64,000 bases of DNA, taken from NCBI RefSeq assembly GCF_008364625.2, contig NZ_CP126604.1, positions 1,860,001-1,924,000 on the forward strand. Direction: 5' to 3'. Below, in pieces: positions 55,350 to 64,000 of the stretch (position 1 is the stretch's first letter; every line of letters begins with the position of its first letter). The translations under genes and the position numbers were made by a program. The notes under the pieces are model-generated. The model searched no databases and had not been told where the DNA came from. It saw nothing but the letters and a program-made list of their open reading frames with translations. This DNA comes from Enterobacter dykesii (GTDB lineage Bacteria > Pseudomonadota > Gammaproteobacteria > Enterobacterales > Enterobacteriaceae).

Positions 55350-55487
55350 TTACTTAGGTTGGGCGACTGTGACAGGCTCCGGCGGCTGGTAGTTATCGAT
55401 ATGGCTGGCAACGCCCAGCAAAATGACCGAAACCCCAAGGACAATCCATCCCGCTAATTCAATGATTCGATTAATAATTGACGTCAT
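55350..55487 (-). CDS. blr: Divisome-associated membrane peptide Blr
   Basis: 45 aa, missed by most length cut-offs. One membrane helix (about 10-28, IELAGWIVLGVSVILLGVAS) followed by HIDNYQPPEP, the sequence of E. coli Blr (41 aa). It helps several cell-division proteins assemble and affects beta-lactam sensitivity. Starts at ATG 55487 or an in-frame ATG at 55511 are possible; neither has a good ribosome site. The E. coli start would match four to five residues further in, where no ATG stands here. Confidence 0.85.
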   Translation of the reverse strand: MTSIINRIIELAGWIVLGVSVILLGVASHIDNYQPPEPVTVAQPK

Positions 55488-55718
55488 GATTCGTAGTTGT
55501 ACTTTATCCATAAATACAGGTCGCAAATGTTACAGCGACGTTTCCCCGACGGCAAGCGCTTTGGGAACGGTTCCCTTAAATAAAATCAGTGGGTTAATAC
55601 TATGTAACAAAAACAACCCCTACAACCTGCTATTTTAAGTCATATGGCACATTATTAATCTGTGGTAATGCCAGGCTAGCCAGTGTGAAATAAGAACGTC
55701 ATAAAAGAGGACGGCACT

Positions 55719-56759
55719 ATGAGTGATAATATCCGCGTTGGGCTTATCGGCTACGGGTATGCAAGCAAAACGTTTCATGCGCCTCTGATAGCCGGGACGC
55801 CGGGGATGACCCTGGCTGCGGTATCCAGCAGCGATGCCGCTAAAGTCCATGCCGACTGGCCTTCCGTGCCGGTTGTCTCTGAGCCAAAACACCTTTTCAA
55901 CGATCCGAATATTGATTTAATCGTTATCCCCACCCCGAACGACACCCACTTTCCGCTGGCAAAGGCCGCGCTGGAGGCCGGTAAGCACGTGGTGGTCGAT
56001 AAGCCCTTTACCGTCACCCTGTCTCAGGCTCGCGAACTGGATGCGCTGGCAAAGAGTCTGGGCAGGCTGCTGTCGGTGTTCCATAACCGCCGCTGGGACA
56101 GCGACTTTCTGACGGTAAAAAGGCTTCTCAGTGAAGGCACGCTAGGGGAGATCCTCTTTTTTGAATCGCACTTTGACCGCTTCCGTCCGCAGGTACGAAA
56201 CCGCTGGCGAGAGCAGGCCGGTCCGGGCAGCGGCATCTGGTACGATTTAGCCCCGCATCTGCTGGATCAGGCCGTCAATCTTTTTGGTCTGCCGGTGAGC
56301 ATGACGGTCGATCTGGCCCAGCTCAGGCCCGGCGCGCAGACAACCGATTACTTCCACGCGGTGCTCAGCTATCCGCAGCGCCGGATTGTGCTGCACGGCA
56401 CTATGGTCGCGGCCGCGGAATCGGCCCGCTACATCATTCACGGCACGCGCGGGAGCTACGTGAAGTTTGGCCTCGATCCCCAGGAGGACCGGCTGAAAAG
56501 CGGTGAACGTTTACCGCAGGAAGACTGGGGCTATGATATGCGCGACGGCGTGGTAACGCGGGTGGAAGGTGAGGAACTCGTTGAGGAGACCTTGCTGACG
56601 ATCCCGGGCAACTATCCGGCCTATTACGCGGGCATCCGCGATGCGCTGAACGGTACGGGGGAGAATCCGGTTCCGGCCAGCCAGGCGATTCAGATTATGG
56701 AGCTGATTGAGCTGGGCATCGAATCTGCCAAACATCGCGCCACGCTCTGTCTGGCATAA
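55719..56759 (+). CDS. ydgJ: Gfo/Idh/MocA-family oxidoreductase YdgJ
   Basis: 346 aa. N-terminal Rossmann motif GLIGYGYASKTFHAPLI (about 8-24), the conserved GKHVVVDKPFTV (Lys of EKP-type motif), and a C-terminal substrate domain with WYDLAPHLLDQAVNLFG. E. coli YdgJ is 346 aa; its substrate is unsettled. GAGGAC lies before the ATG. A REP element follows the stop. Confidence 0.95.
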   Translation: MSDNIRVGLIGYGYASKTFHAPLIAGTPGMTLAAVSSSDAAKVHADWPSVPVVSEPKHLFNDPNIDLIVIPTPNDTHFPLAKAALEAGKHVVVDKPFTVTLSQARELDALAKSLGRLLSVFHNRRWDSDFLTVKRLLSEGTLGEILFFESHFDRFRPQVRNRWREQAGPGSGIWYDLAPHLLDQAVNLFGLPVSMTVDLAQLRPGAQTTDYFHAVLSYPQRRIVLHGTMVAAAESARYIIHGTRGSYVKFGLDPQEDRLKSGERLPQEDWGYDMRDGVVTRVEGEELVEETLLTIPGNYPAYYAGIRDALNGTGENPVPASQAIQIMELIELGIESAKHRATLCLA

Positions 56760-56774
56760 GACTTAAATGCTGTT

Positions 56775-56808
56775 GTAGGCCGGGTAAGGCGTAGCCGTCA
56801 CCCGGCAA
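56775..56808. repeat. REP element between ydgJ and add
   Basis: GTAGGCCGGGTAAGGCGTAGCCGTCACCCGGCAA, a REP palindrome between two convergent genes. Confidence 0.9.
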
Positions 56809-56812
56809 ATGC

Positions 56813-57814
56813 TCAACCGTGAGCCACTTTATCTTTAAGCGCCTGCTTCTCTTCAGGCGTCAGGAAGGCGATCTCCAGCCCGTTGATCTGCGCCTGACGG
56901 ATCTGCTCGCGGCTCAGACCCGCCTGCGGTGCGGCGATGTTGTATTCGTGGATGATATCCACGCCCTGTACTGCCGGGTCGTCGGTGTTCAGTGAGGCCA
57001 GCACGCCGTGCTCGAGGAACGTTTTCAGCGGATGATGCGCCAGCGTTGCGACGGTGCTGGTCTGAATGTTAGACGTCAGGCACGACTCAATCCCGATACG
57101 CTGCTCCGCCAGGAAATCCATCAGGGCGCGATCTTCTACGGCCTTCACGCCGTGACCGATACGCTCGGCGCCCAGCTCGCGGATGGCCTGCCAGATGCTT
57201 TCCGGGCCAGCCGCTTCACCCGCATGCACGGTAATGTGCCAGCCGGCATCGCGCGCGCGGTTGAAGTGGGAGAGGAACAGACTGCCCGGGAAGCCCAGCT
57301 CGTCACCGGCCAGATCGACGGCGGTAATGGCATCGCGATGGGCCAGCAGCGCTTCCAGCTCCTGCAGGCAGGCGGCTTCGCCGAACGTACGGCTCATAAT
57401 GCCAATCAGACGGGCCTGAACGTCGAAGGTTTTACATCCTTCGCGCACGCCTTCAATCACGGCTTCCACCACGCCTGCAACGGGCAGGGCGTGGGTCATC
57501 GCCATATAGCCCGGCGAGAAGCGCAGCTCGACGTAATGCAGGCCGTTACGGGCCGCATCTTCAATGTTTTCAAACGCCACGCGGCGACAGGCATCAAGCG
57601 AGGCCAGCATCTTCACGCCCCAGTCGAGTTTGCTCAGGAAGCTGACCAGGTCCGGTTCATTTGAGGTTACCTGTACGTGAGGGATCATCGACTCAAGCGT
57701 CTGAGCAGGAAGCGTTAAATTGAACTGGCGGCCAAGATCGAGGATGGTTTGGGCACGAATGTTACCGTCAAGGTGACGATGAATATCAGTTAAAGGCAGG
57801 CGTGTATCAATCAT
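56813..57814 (-). CDS. add: Adenosine deaminase Add
   Basis: 333 aa, the E. coli length. Deaminates adenosine and deoxyadenosine to inosine. Zinc ligands in [10 protein letters not shown] (His-x-His), [11 protein letters not shown] (His plus catalytic Glu), catalytic His in [14 protein letters not shown] and Asp in SLNTDDPAV. Fits a purine-salvage role alongside punC. Confidence 0.98.
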   Translation of the reverse strand: MIDTRLPLTDIHRHLDGNIRAQTILDLGRQFNLTLPAQTLESMIPHVQVTSNEPDLVSFLSKLDWGVKMLASLDACRRVAFENIEDAARNGLHYVELRFSPGYMAMTHALPVAGVVEAVIEGVREGCKTFDVQARLIGIMSRTFGEAACLQELEALLAHRDAITAVDLAGDELGFPGSLFLSHFNRARDAGWHITVHAGEAAGPESIWQAIRELGAERIGHGVKAVEDRALMDFLAEQRIGIESCLTSNIQTSTVATLAHHPLKTFLEHGVLASLNTDDPAVQGVDIIHEYNIAAPQAGLSREQIRQAQINGLEIAFLTPEEKQALKDKVAHG

Positions 57815-57910
57815 GGTCGCACTCTTTTCTGGTTAAAGTGCGCCATATTATAAAAACAAAACGGGGTAAAAAGCTATTTGCGCAAGGGAATATTCCGTTG
57901 CGCAAACTGA

Positions 57911-59083
57911 TTAGAGGAGGGTGTTAATCCCGGCAATCAGGCGTTGCACCCCTTGTTCAAGCTTGCTGCGCGGACACCCGGCGTTCAGGCGAACAAAGCC
58001 GTTTCCCTCTTTGCCGTAGGTATATCCCGGCATGATGGCGACTTTTTGCTGCTCGATCAGCACTTTTTGCAGCGCCCGATCGTCAATGTTCAGCGGGCGC
58101 AGGTCAATCCAGGCCAGGTAGGTCGCTTCGGGCGGCTGCCAGTTCAGCTTCGGAAACGCGCGGTTTACTTCCTGCGCGATAAAGGACAGATTTTCTTCGA
58201 GATAGTGTCGCAGGGCATCCAGCCAGGGCGCTCCCTGCTGATAGGCGGCGATATGCGCCGTCAGCGCCAGCACGGAAGGAGAAGAGAGGCCGTCCCGGCC
58301 TTTTAGCGCGCTGAGATAACCGTTACGGCTCGCTTCATCGCCGATCAGGCCGTAAGCGCCCGTCAGCGCCGGAATATTAAAGCTTTTCGAGCCGGAACTG
58401 AGAAGCGCCCATTTGCCGCGCGCCACCGCGCTCCACGGCGTGTGACGATGCTCTCCCCACACCATATCCATATGAATTTCATCGCTGATAACCGCCACGT
58501 TATAGCGTGCGCACAGTTCAGCCATCTGCGTCAGCTCGTCCCGCTTCCAGACCTTGCCGGTTGGGTTTTGCGGGCTGCAAAGAAGTAAAATTTTATTTTC
58601 CGGTTTCGCCAGGGCCGCTTCCAGCGCCGCCATATTTCCCTGCCAGCCTGCGGCGTGCTTTTCCATCTCCACGGGCACCACATGACGCGCATTCCCTTCA
58701 ATAGCTTTGTAAAACGCGTCGTATGCCGGGGTGTGAACCACCACGCCGTCGCCGGGGTTTGACCAGAGACGAATCAGCTCTGACACCATGTAGATAACGG
58801 AAGGACCATAAACGACGGTTTCCGTATCAATCTGGCTGTTAAAGCGCTGCTGGAACCAGTGCGCGACGGCGGCGAGAAACTCATCGTTCTTCCAGCGGCT
58901 GTAGCCCAGCACGCCGTGATTGATGCGCTGATGCAGCGCGTCGGTAATGCAGGGCGCGGTGGCGAAATCCATATCCGAGATGGTGAAGGGCAGCAGGTCG
59001 GCCGCGCCAAAGCGGTCGGCGACGTAGTCCCACTGCGTACACCAGGTGCCGTGTCGATCCACGACGGTAGAAAAATCAAACAT
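57911..59083 (-). CDS. malY: MalY: PLP C-S lyase and maltose-system modulator
   Basis: 390 aa, the E. coli length. PLP enzyme of aminotransferase class I/II with cystathionine beta-lyase (C-S lyase) activity that also binds MalT and keeps it inactive. PLP lysine in LLSSGSKSFNIPALTG; the family's LLLCSPQNPTGKVWKRDEL segment is clear. Transcribed behind malX. Its C-S lyase activity adds a link to the sulfur block near the start of the window, though nothing in the sequence ties them in regulation. Confidence 0.97.
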   Translation of the reverse strand: MFDFSTVVDRHGTWCTQWDYVADRFGAADLLPFTISDMDFATAPCITDALHQRINHGVLGYSRWKNDEFLAAVAHWFQQRFNSQIDTETVVYGPSVIYMVSELIRLWSNPGDGVVVHTPAYDAFYKAIEGNARHVVPVEMEKHAAGWQGNMAALEAALAKPENKILLLCSPQNPTGKVWKRDELTQMAELCARYNVAVISDEIHMDMVWGEHRHTPWSAVARGKWALLSSGSKSFNIPALTGAYGLIGDEASRNGYLSALKGRDGLSSPSVLALTAHIAAYQQGAPWLDALRHYLEENLSFIAQEVNRAFPKLNWQPPEATYLAWIDLRPLNIDDRALQKVLIEQQKVAIMPGYTYGKEGNGFVRLNAGCPRSKLEQGVQRLIAGINTLL

Positions 59084-59102
59084 GACGTGAGTCCTTAAAG
59101 TA

Positions 59103-59127
59103 AAACCCCCTCATGAGAGGGGGCTGA
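59103..59127 (-). terminator. Hairpin between malX and malY
   Basis: Stem CCCCCTC/GAGGGGG with ATGA loop (59106-59123), followed on the minus strand by TTTTACTTT. It could partly stop transcripts between the two genes. Confidence 0.65.
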
Positions 59128-59131
59128 GGCA

Positions 59132-60724
59132 TCAGGCTTCAACTGTTCGCATCAGGGTTGCCAGCTCATCCTTCACCGACTGGACCTGCGGGCCGATAAC
59201 CACCTGCAAATTGTGCTGATTTAACTGTACCACGCCGATGGCCCGGTTGGCTTTCAGGGCGTTGGTATCCACTTTTGACATATCCGCCACCGACAGACGC
59301 AGGCGGGTGATGCAGTTATCCAGCGAGGTAATGTTATCCGCGCCGCCCAGCGCCGCCAGAATGGCCGGTGTGTTGTAGCCGGATTTGCCCACGGTCCCGG
59401 CAACCGCCTGTTCAACGCTGCTCGCCGTATCGGTATCGCGGCCCGGCATTTTCAGGTTAAAGCGGGTGATGGCGAAGCGGAAGATGCCGTAGTACACCGC
59501 AAACCAGATAGCCGCCACGACCGGCACCAGGTACCACTTGGTGGACAGGCCGTGCAGGATCCCGAACACCACGAAGTCGATCACGTTGCCGTCGGTGTTG
59601 CCGATGGTCACGCCCAGCACCGCCATCACGGTAAAGCCCAGACCGGTCAGCACGGCGTGGATGAGGTACAGCACCGGTGCGACGAACAGGAACAGGAATT
59701 CGATTGGCTCGGTGGTACCGCCCACGACGCAGGCGATCACGCCGGAAATCAGCAGGCCTTTAATTTTATGACGGTTTTCCGGGCGCGCGCAGTGGTACAT
59801 CGCCAGCGCGGCACCCGGCAGGCCGCCGAGGAAGGCCGGCATTTTACCCTGAGACAGGAAGCGGGTGGCGCTTTCGGAGAAGCCGTGGGTGGTCGGACAG
59901 CTCAGCTGCGCTTGGAAGATGGTCAGCGCGCCGCTCACGTCGTGACCGCACACCTCCATGGTACCGCCCGCTTCGGTGAAGCGAATCAGGGCCACCAGGA
60001 TATGCTGCAGGCCAAACGGCAGCAGCAGACGCTCGCCGGTGCCGAAGATCATCGGACCAAAATCTCCCGCGCCGTTGATGATGCGGCCAATACCGTTGAT
60101 GCCCATCGCAAAGACCGGCCAGATCAGCGGAATGATTAAACCGAACAGACCCATCACGACCAGGGTAACAATCGGCACAAAGCGAGTACCGCCGAAGAAC
60201 GCCAGGGCATCCGGCAGGCGGATATTGTGGAAGCGCTCGTGCAGCATCCAGATAATCACACCCGCGATCACCGCCCCGAGGATCCCGGTATCAATAGACT
60301 GGATGCCGATCACGCTCTGAATGTTGTTGGCCTTCAGCACGGCAGCGTCGGTGGTCGGCAAAATGCCTTTCGCGGTCAGCCAGAAGTTAACCGCCAGGTT
60401 CATCACCGCGTAGCCCACAAATCCGGCAAACGCCGCGACGCCTTTGTTCTCGCGCGCCAGGCCCAGCGGGATAGCGATACAGAACATCACGGGCAGGAAG
60501 CTAAACGCAAAGGAGCCGACTTTACTCATCCAGATGAAGATCGCCTGCAGCACCGGGGTACCGAGGAACGGGATCAGCGTGATGACGTCTTTACTGCTCA
60601 GCGAGCTGCCGATCCCGAGCATGATCCCGCAGAACGAGAGGAGTGCCACGGGCAGCATAAAGGTTTTACCCAGTTGCTGGAAAAATTCCCACAGCGATAT
60701 TTTTTGTGCTGCTTTCGCCGTCAT
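59132..60724 (-). CDS. malX: PTS maltose/glucose-type EIICB component MalX
   Basis: 530 aa, the E. coli length. IIC domain of about ten helices (residues 1-420) with the LVVMGLFGLIIPLIWPVFAMGINGIG region, then a linker and IIB domain with the phosphorylated Cys in LDNCITRLRLSV (about 470). Takes up glucose and possibly maltose by phosphotransfer. Under MalI repression, two operators lying between it and malI. Confidence 0.97.
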   Translation of the reverse strand: MTAKAAQKISLWEFFQQLGKTFMLPVALLSFCGIMLGIGSSLSSKDVITLIPFLGTPVLQAIFIWMSKVGSFAFSFLPVMFCIAIPLGLARENKGVAAFAGFVGYAVMNLAVNFWLTAKGILPTTDAAVLKANNIQSVIGIQSIDTGILGAVIAGVIIWMLHERFHNIRLPDALAFFGGTRFVPIVTLVVMGLFGLIIPLIWPVFAMGINGIGRIINGAGDFGPMIFGTGERLLLPFGLQHILVALIRFTEAGGTMEVCGHDVSGALTIFQAQLSCPTTHGFSESATRFLSQGKMPAFLGGLPGAALAMYHCARPENRHKIKGLLISGVIACVVGGTTEPIEFLFLFVAPVLYLIHAVLTGLGFTVMAVLGVTIGNTDGNVIDFVVFGILHGLSTKWYLVPVVAAIWFAVYYGIFRFAITRFNLKMPGRDTDTASSVEQAVAGTVGKSGYNTPAILAALGGADNITSLDNCITRLRLSVADMSKVDTNALKANRAIGVVQLNQHNLQVVIGPQVQSVKDELATLMRTVEA

Positions 60725-60777
60725 AAAACGACTCCTTTATTGTTAAAATCAGTTTGCCTGCTTCAATGCTGCGAGAA

Positions 60778-60793
60778 GATAAAACGTTTTATC
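60778..60793. promoter_or_regulatory. MalI operator 1 (malX side)
   Basis: GATAAAACGTTTTATC, a perfect 16-bp palindrome and the known MalI recognition sequence, 54-69 bp upstream of malX. Confidence 0.9.
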
Positions 60794-60856
60794 AAAATTT
60801 AGTGCGCGCTAAATCACATTCTCAGGCTTTGACTGGTAGTATAAAGATAACGTATT

Positions 60857-60872
60857 GATAAAACGTTTTACC
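60857..60872. promoter_or_regulatory. MalI operator 2 (malI side)
   Basis: GATAAAACGTTTTACC, 15 of 16 bases as in operator 1, 79 bp away (start to start) and 30 bp before the malI ATG. Between them, TCACA at 60814-60818 could be half of a CRP site, but the other half is poor. Confidence 0.85.
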
Positions 60873-60901
60873 GATCTCATTTCAGGGAGTCACGCCAACA
60901 C

Positions 60902-61930
60902 ATGGCTGTAGCGAAAAAAATCACCATCAACGATGTCGCGCTGGCGGCGGGCGTTTCCGTCAGCACCGTTTCTCTGGTGCTGAGCGGAAAAGGGCGCATC
61001 TCTCCTGCGACCGGTCAGCGGGTTAACGAGGCGGTTGAGCAGCTGGGTTTTGTGCGTAACCGTCAGGCGTCGGCGCTGCGCGGTGGGCAAAGCGGGGTGA
61101 TTGGCCTGATTGTTCGCGACCTGACGTCACCTTTCTATGCGGAGCTGACCGCAGGGTTAACCGAAGCGCTTGAAGCGCAGGGGCGGATGGTCTTTCTTCT
61201 GCACGGCGGTCGCGAGGCCGATCAGCTTCTCTCCCGGCTCGATATGCTGCTGAACCAGGGTGTTGACGGGGTGATCGTCGCCGGCGCATCGGGCGTGGGC
61301 AGCGAACTGTGCGAGTGCGCTGCTGAAAAGGGCGTGCCGCTGGTGTTTGCTTCGCGCGCCAGCTATCTGGACGAGGCCGATACGCTGCGCCCGGATAACA
61401 TGCAGGCTGCGCAAATGCTGACCGAGCATCTGATTCGTCGCGGGCATCAGCGCATTGCCTGGCTGGGCGGGAAAAGCTCGTCCCTGACGCGCGCCGAGCG
61501 GGTCGGCGGCTACTGCGCGACGCTGATTAAATACGGCCTGCCGTTCCACAGCGAATGGGTCGTAGAGTGTGAATCCAGCCAGAAGAAAGCGGCGGAAGCG
61601 ATAGGCGCGCTGCTGCGCAGCAGCCCGACGATCAGCGCCGTGATTTGTTACAACGACGTGATTGCCATGGGCGCTTGGTTTGGCCTGATCCGCGCCGGGC
61701 GTCAGAGCGGCGAGGGCGGGGTGGAAACCTTCTTCGGCCACCAGGTGGCGCTCGGGGCGTTCGCCGACGTCGGTGAAAACGCGCTCGACGATCTGCCGAT
61801 CGTCTGGGCTACCACCCCCGCGCGGGAGATGGGCTACACGCTGGCTGACAGGATCATGCAGCGCATCGACAATACGGACGTTCAGGCCGGACACCAGATT
61901 GTGGCGGCGCGGCTGGTGACGGTGAAATAA
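60902..61930 (+). CDS. malI: Maltose-regulon repressor MalI
   Basis: 342 aa, the E. coli length. LacI/GalR repressor with HTH ITINDVALAAGVSVSTVSLVL (residues 7-27) and hinge, then the sugar-binding-like core. It represses malXY and itself through the palindromes in front. Divergent from malX. Confidence 0.97.
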   Translation: MAVAKKITINDVALAAGVSVSTVSLVLSGKGRISPATGQRVNEAVEQLGFVRNRQASALRGGQSGVIGLIVRDLTSPFYAELTAGLTEALEAQGRMVFLLHGGREADQLLSRLDMLLNQGVDGVIVAGASGVGSELCECAAEKGVPLVFASRASYLDEADTLRPDNMQAAQMLTEHLIRRGHQRIAWLGGKSSSLTRAERVGGYCATLIKYGLPFHSEWVVECESSQKKAAEAIGALLRSSPTISAVICYNDVIAMGAWFGLIRAGRQSGEGGVETFFGHQVALGAFADVGENALDDLPIVWATTPAREMGYTLADRIMQRIDNTDVQAGHQIVAARLVTVK

Positions 61931-61942
61931 TCTCCGCTGCGC

Positions 61943-62021
61943 AAGCCCGGCGGCGCTTCGCTTGCACGGGCCTACAGCGGCCCGGGATCACAGGCCGGGT
62001 AAGCGTCAGCGCCACCCGGCA
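61943..62021. repeat. Pair of REP elements (BIME)
   Basis: Two palindromic units: GCCCGGCGGCGCTTCGC then GCACGGGCCTAC (61943-61975) and AGGCCGGGTAAGCGTCAGCGCCACCCGGC (about 61992-62021), about 15 bp apart, between convergent malI and ydgA. Confidence 0.85.
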
Positions 62022-62023
62022 AT

Positions 62024-62051
62024 AAAAAACCCCTCATGCGAGGGGTTTTGC
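62024..62051. terminator. Bidirectional terminator malI/ydgA
   Basis: Stem AAAACCCCTC/GAGGGGTTTT with ATGC loop, flanked by A-run and T-run. It lies just before the ydgA stop. Confidence 0.92.
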
Positions 62052-62054
62052 CGT

Positions 62055-63569
62055 TTACTGCTGCGGCGCTGCCGGTTCAGCCGGTTCCGGCATCCCCAGC
62101 GTAGGCATACCAAACATGCCGACGAAGTCTTCCAGCGGCATCTTGTCGCCGTTGAGCGTGACCTGGCCGTTGGCGTACTGCAGGCTGGTGGAGATCGTGT
62201 TGTTTTCCACTTTGGTAATGCGGAACATCTGGCCCATGGCCGACAGACCTTTCACCTGCTGGTTCGCCAGCTTGCCGGCGTCTTCATCGCCGTAGCCTTC
62301 CAGCTTCGCAATCTGGGTCATAAACTCGGTCGCCATATCCATCGGGATGGTCAGCTTGCTGTCGAGCGACTTCACGCTGCGATCCACTTCCTGCGCCAGC
62401 GTCTGCGGTTCACCCGTTGCGGTTGCCGGATCTTTCAGGAACAGCGACAGGTTGAAGCTGGTTTCGCCTTTGCTGTTTTTCCAGCTCAGCGGCGCAACGG
62501 TGACCACCGGCTCGCCTTTCAGCAGGATCGGCAGGTTGTTGAACAGTACCGCCATCGCCTGCTGCTGGTACACCTCAGGGTTCTGCTGAAGTGCGGCATC
62601 GGTCAGCAGCGCCTGGCTCTCTTTGCTGTATTTCTGGCTAAACTCGTGCCACGCCTGGCCGTCGATATTGCCGATCTTCAGCGACAGTTTGCCGGTGCCC
62701 AGATCCTGATTCTGCACCTTCAGGCTCTTCAGCGTGTAATCCAGCTGCGTGTTGATGCTCTTACCGTCTTTGGAAACGTCGGATTTGCCGTTGATGTCCA
62801 TGCCTTCCAGCACGGCCATCTCTTTGCCTTCAACCGCAATGGCAACCTTGTCCAGAGACAGTTTTTGATCGCCGATACGCTCCTGGAAATCGGTCATTCG
62901 GCTGTTGCCGTCGGCCTTCAGGTTGTTGAAGGTGAGCTGAACCTTTTGGTTATATTCGTTCACGGCATTGACCAGGCCGCTTTCCGCTTCACCCGTCAGG
63001 GAGAACACGTTTCCGTCGCGGTCAGCGTCAAGTTTGAAGTGACCGCCGCTGAAGGCGACTTTCTCATTCTCTTTCTCGTAGTTCAGCGCTTTCAGAGCGA
63101 TATCTGAACTTGTGTCACCGGCATAGCTGATGCGGGTATTAATGTCGAAAGGCGATTCATTCTTTGCCAGGTCAAACAGCGGTTTGGTGACGTCGTTATT
63201 CACCAGCACGGTATGAACGGACGCCATCGACGGGATCAGGTTAAAGGACTTCAGCTGCGCCAGCGGCAGCGGACCGTGGCTCACTACCTCGTCCAGCACC
63301 ACGCTCTGGCCCGGTTTCAGCCAGCCATTTTCAGCACCGGCAACCGGCTTCACTACCAGCTGCATACGGCTGGTAAAGACGCCGCGATGATAGTTCTGGT
63401 AGCTCAGCTCAAGGCCCGCCTCCGGCGCGCTGCGCTTAATCTCTCCGTTAGCCTGCGCCACCATCTCAGCCAGACGGCCTTCCAGCTGTTTCCCGGTAAA
63501 CCAGGAAGCACCCGTCCAGACCACGCCTAACGCTACAATCACTCCAACCGCTACGACCGATTTTTTCAT
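62055..63569 (-). CDS. ydgA: DUF945 inner membrane/periplasmic protein YdgA
   Basis: 504 aa (E. coli 502). One N-terminal membrane helix (MKKSVVAVGVIVALGVVWTG) and a long periplasmic DUF945 domain made of repeated beta segments (LSLKIGNIDGQAW, LSLFLKDP). The C-terminal tail is Pro/Ala-rich (PEPAEPAAPQQ). Function unknown; interacts with the AsmA-like protein group by fold prediction only. Position next to manA fits E. coli. Confidence 0.93.
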   Translation of the reverse strand: MKKSVVAVGVIVALGVVWTGASWFTGKQLEGRLAEMVAQANGEIKRSAPEAGLELSYQNYHRGVFTSRMQLVVKPVAGAENGWLKPGQSVVLDEVVSHGPLPLAQLKSFNLIPSMASVHTVLVNNDVTKPLFDLAKNESPFDINTRISYAGDTSSDIALKALNYEKENEKVAFSGGHFKLDADRDGNVFSLTGEAESGLVNAVNEYNQKVQLTFNNLKADGNSRMTDFQERIGDQKLSLDKVAIAVEGKEMAVLEGMDINGKSDVSKDGKSINTQLDYTLKSLKVQNQDLGTGKLSLKIGNIDGQAWHEFSQKYSKESQALLTDAALQQNPEVYQQQAMAVLFNNLPILLKGEPVVTVAPLSWKNSKGETSFNLSLFLKDPATATGEPQTLAQEVDRSVKSLDSKLTIPMDMATEFMTQIAKLEGYGDEDAGKLANQQVKGLSAMGQMFRITKVENNTISTSLQYANGQVTLNGDKMPLEDFVGMFGMPTLGMPEPAEPAAPQQ

Positions 63570-63668
63570 TGCGACTATCCCTAAAATGAAACCAGGCGGT
63601 AAGAACCGCCCGGAGATATTAAGCCTGCAACTAGCTTAGCAAGAGTTGTTAAAAAATTCAGTAAGTGG

Positions 63669-64000
63669 TTAAAGCTTATTGAAAACGCGCGCCAGGCGAC
63701 CGGTGCCGCTTACGCTGACCGGAGACTCACTGGCTGCAACGAATGCTGACTCACCGGGCTTAAGCACCAGACGCTGTTCACCTTTGTGCAGCGTCGCTTC
63801 GCCCTCCACGCAGAACAGGATCGCCGCGCTCTCCTGCGCGATGGCGGTTTCGGCCTGGCTCAGGTCGTGCAGGGAGAAGGCAAAATCCTCAACCGGAATC
63901 GGGAAGTCCAGCTCTGCGCCGTTTTTCACCGGCTGAGTCAGCAGCTCCGCGGCAGGTTTCGCCACGAACTTCACGTTGGCAACCAGCTCAGGAATATCGA
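63669..64000 (-). CDS. manA: Mannose-6-phosphate isomerase ManA, C-terminal part
   Basis: C-terminal 110 residues, cut by the right window edge; the ATG at 63974 is internal, since the frame stays open to the edge with IPELVANVKF before it. Zinc cupin enzyme that interconverts mannose-6-P and fructose-6-P. The segment FPIPVEDFAFSLHDLS and LKPGESAFVAASESP are those of E. coli ManA (391 aa). The catalytic metal ligands are outside the window. Confidence 0.95.
   Translation of the reverse strand, partial: DIPELVANVKFVAKPAAELLTQPVKNGAELDFPIPVEDFAFSLHDLSQAETAIAQESAAILFCVEGEATLHKGEQRLVLKPGESAFVAASESPVSVSGTGRLARVFNKL

Noticed and set aside
60803..60818. CRP site between the MalI operators
   Set aside because: TCACA is present, but the other half (TGCGC at the right spacing) is poor; kept only as a remark.

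Overview
The window is a chromosomal segment of an enterobacterium, most likely Enterobacter or a close relative (Lelliottia, Leclercia, Klebsiella). Gene order and protein sequences follow the Escherichia coli stretch from sufE-ldtE-lpp-pykF through purR, sodB, slyA, tyrS, the rsx operon and malIXY to manA. The base composition is moderately GC-rich. There is no integrase, transposase, phage gene, plasmid replication gene or CRISPR array. Both ends cut a gene: sufE on the left and manA on the right.

Layout. 1-3.4 kb: sufE (3' end), ldtE, lpp, pykF. 3.7-12.7 kb: a sulfur-amino-acid block absent from E. coli at this place. It holds a cystathionine gamma-lyase/beta-synthase pair (reverse transsulfuration, mtcC-mtcB), a MetNIQ-like ABC importer, fumD, and a four-gene polar amino acid ABC importer. 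12.9-16.6 kb: three unannotated small proteins, a degenerate metallo-beta-lactamase-fold protein, a CynT-like carbonic anhydrase and ydhS. 16.7-24.4 kb: two tRNA-Val(GAC) genes, mdtK, riboflavin synthase, cfa, punC/punR, purR and ynhF. 24.5-31 kb: ydhP, sodB, mepH, grxD, rnt, gloA, nemA, nemR; lhr, which E. coli carries between grxD and rnt, is missing. 31-45.9 kb: an eptA paralogue, ydhL, ydhF, sodC, ydhKJI, slyA, a diguanylate cyclase, slyB, anmK, mliC, pdxH, tyrS, pdxY, gstA. 46-55.5 kb: dtpA, then rsxABCDGE-nth, ydgK, cnu, blr. 55.7-64 kb: ydgJ, add, malY-malX/malI, ydgA, manA.

How the parts work together. The 3.7-12.7 kb block can import methionine and another polar amino acid (possibly a sulfur one) and turn homocysteine into cysteine. 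Candidate MetJ boxes lie between the two divergent units. Cell-envelope functions recur: Lpp and LdtE for peptidoglycan-outer membrane linkage, MepH, Cfa, EptA, SlyB, MliC and AnmK. Redox functions are also frequent: SodB, SodC, NemRA, GloA, GrxD and the Rsx electron-transfer complex, which keeps SoxR reduced.

Regulatory sites that can be read directly include a Cra site at pykF, two PurR operators at purR, a NemR palindrome, the SlyA palindrome at slyA, a PhoP box at slyB, a PmrA-like box at eptA and two MalI operators. The least explained parts are the small-ORF cluster at 12.97-13.37 kb beside the unusual MBL protein, a 13-codon upstream ORF inside a hairpin ahead of mliC, and a perfect hairpin that includes the 3' end of a tRNA-Val. 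All functional calls come from reading the sequence and remembered family knowledge; no database search was run.
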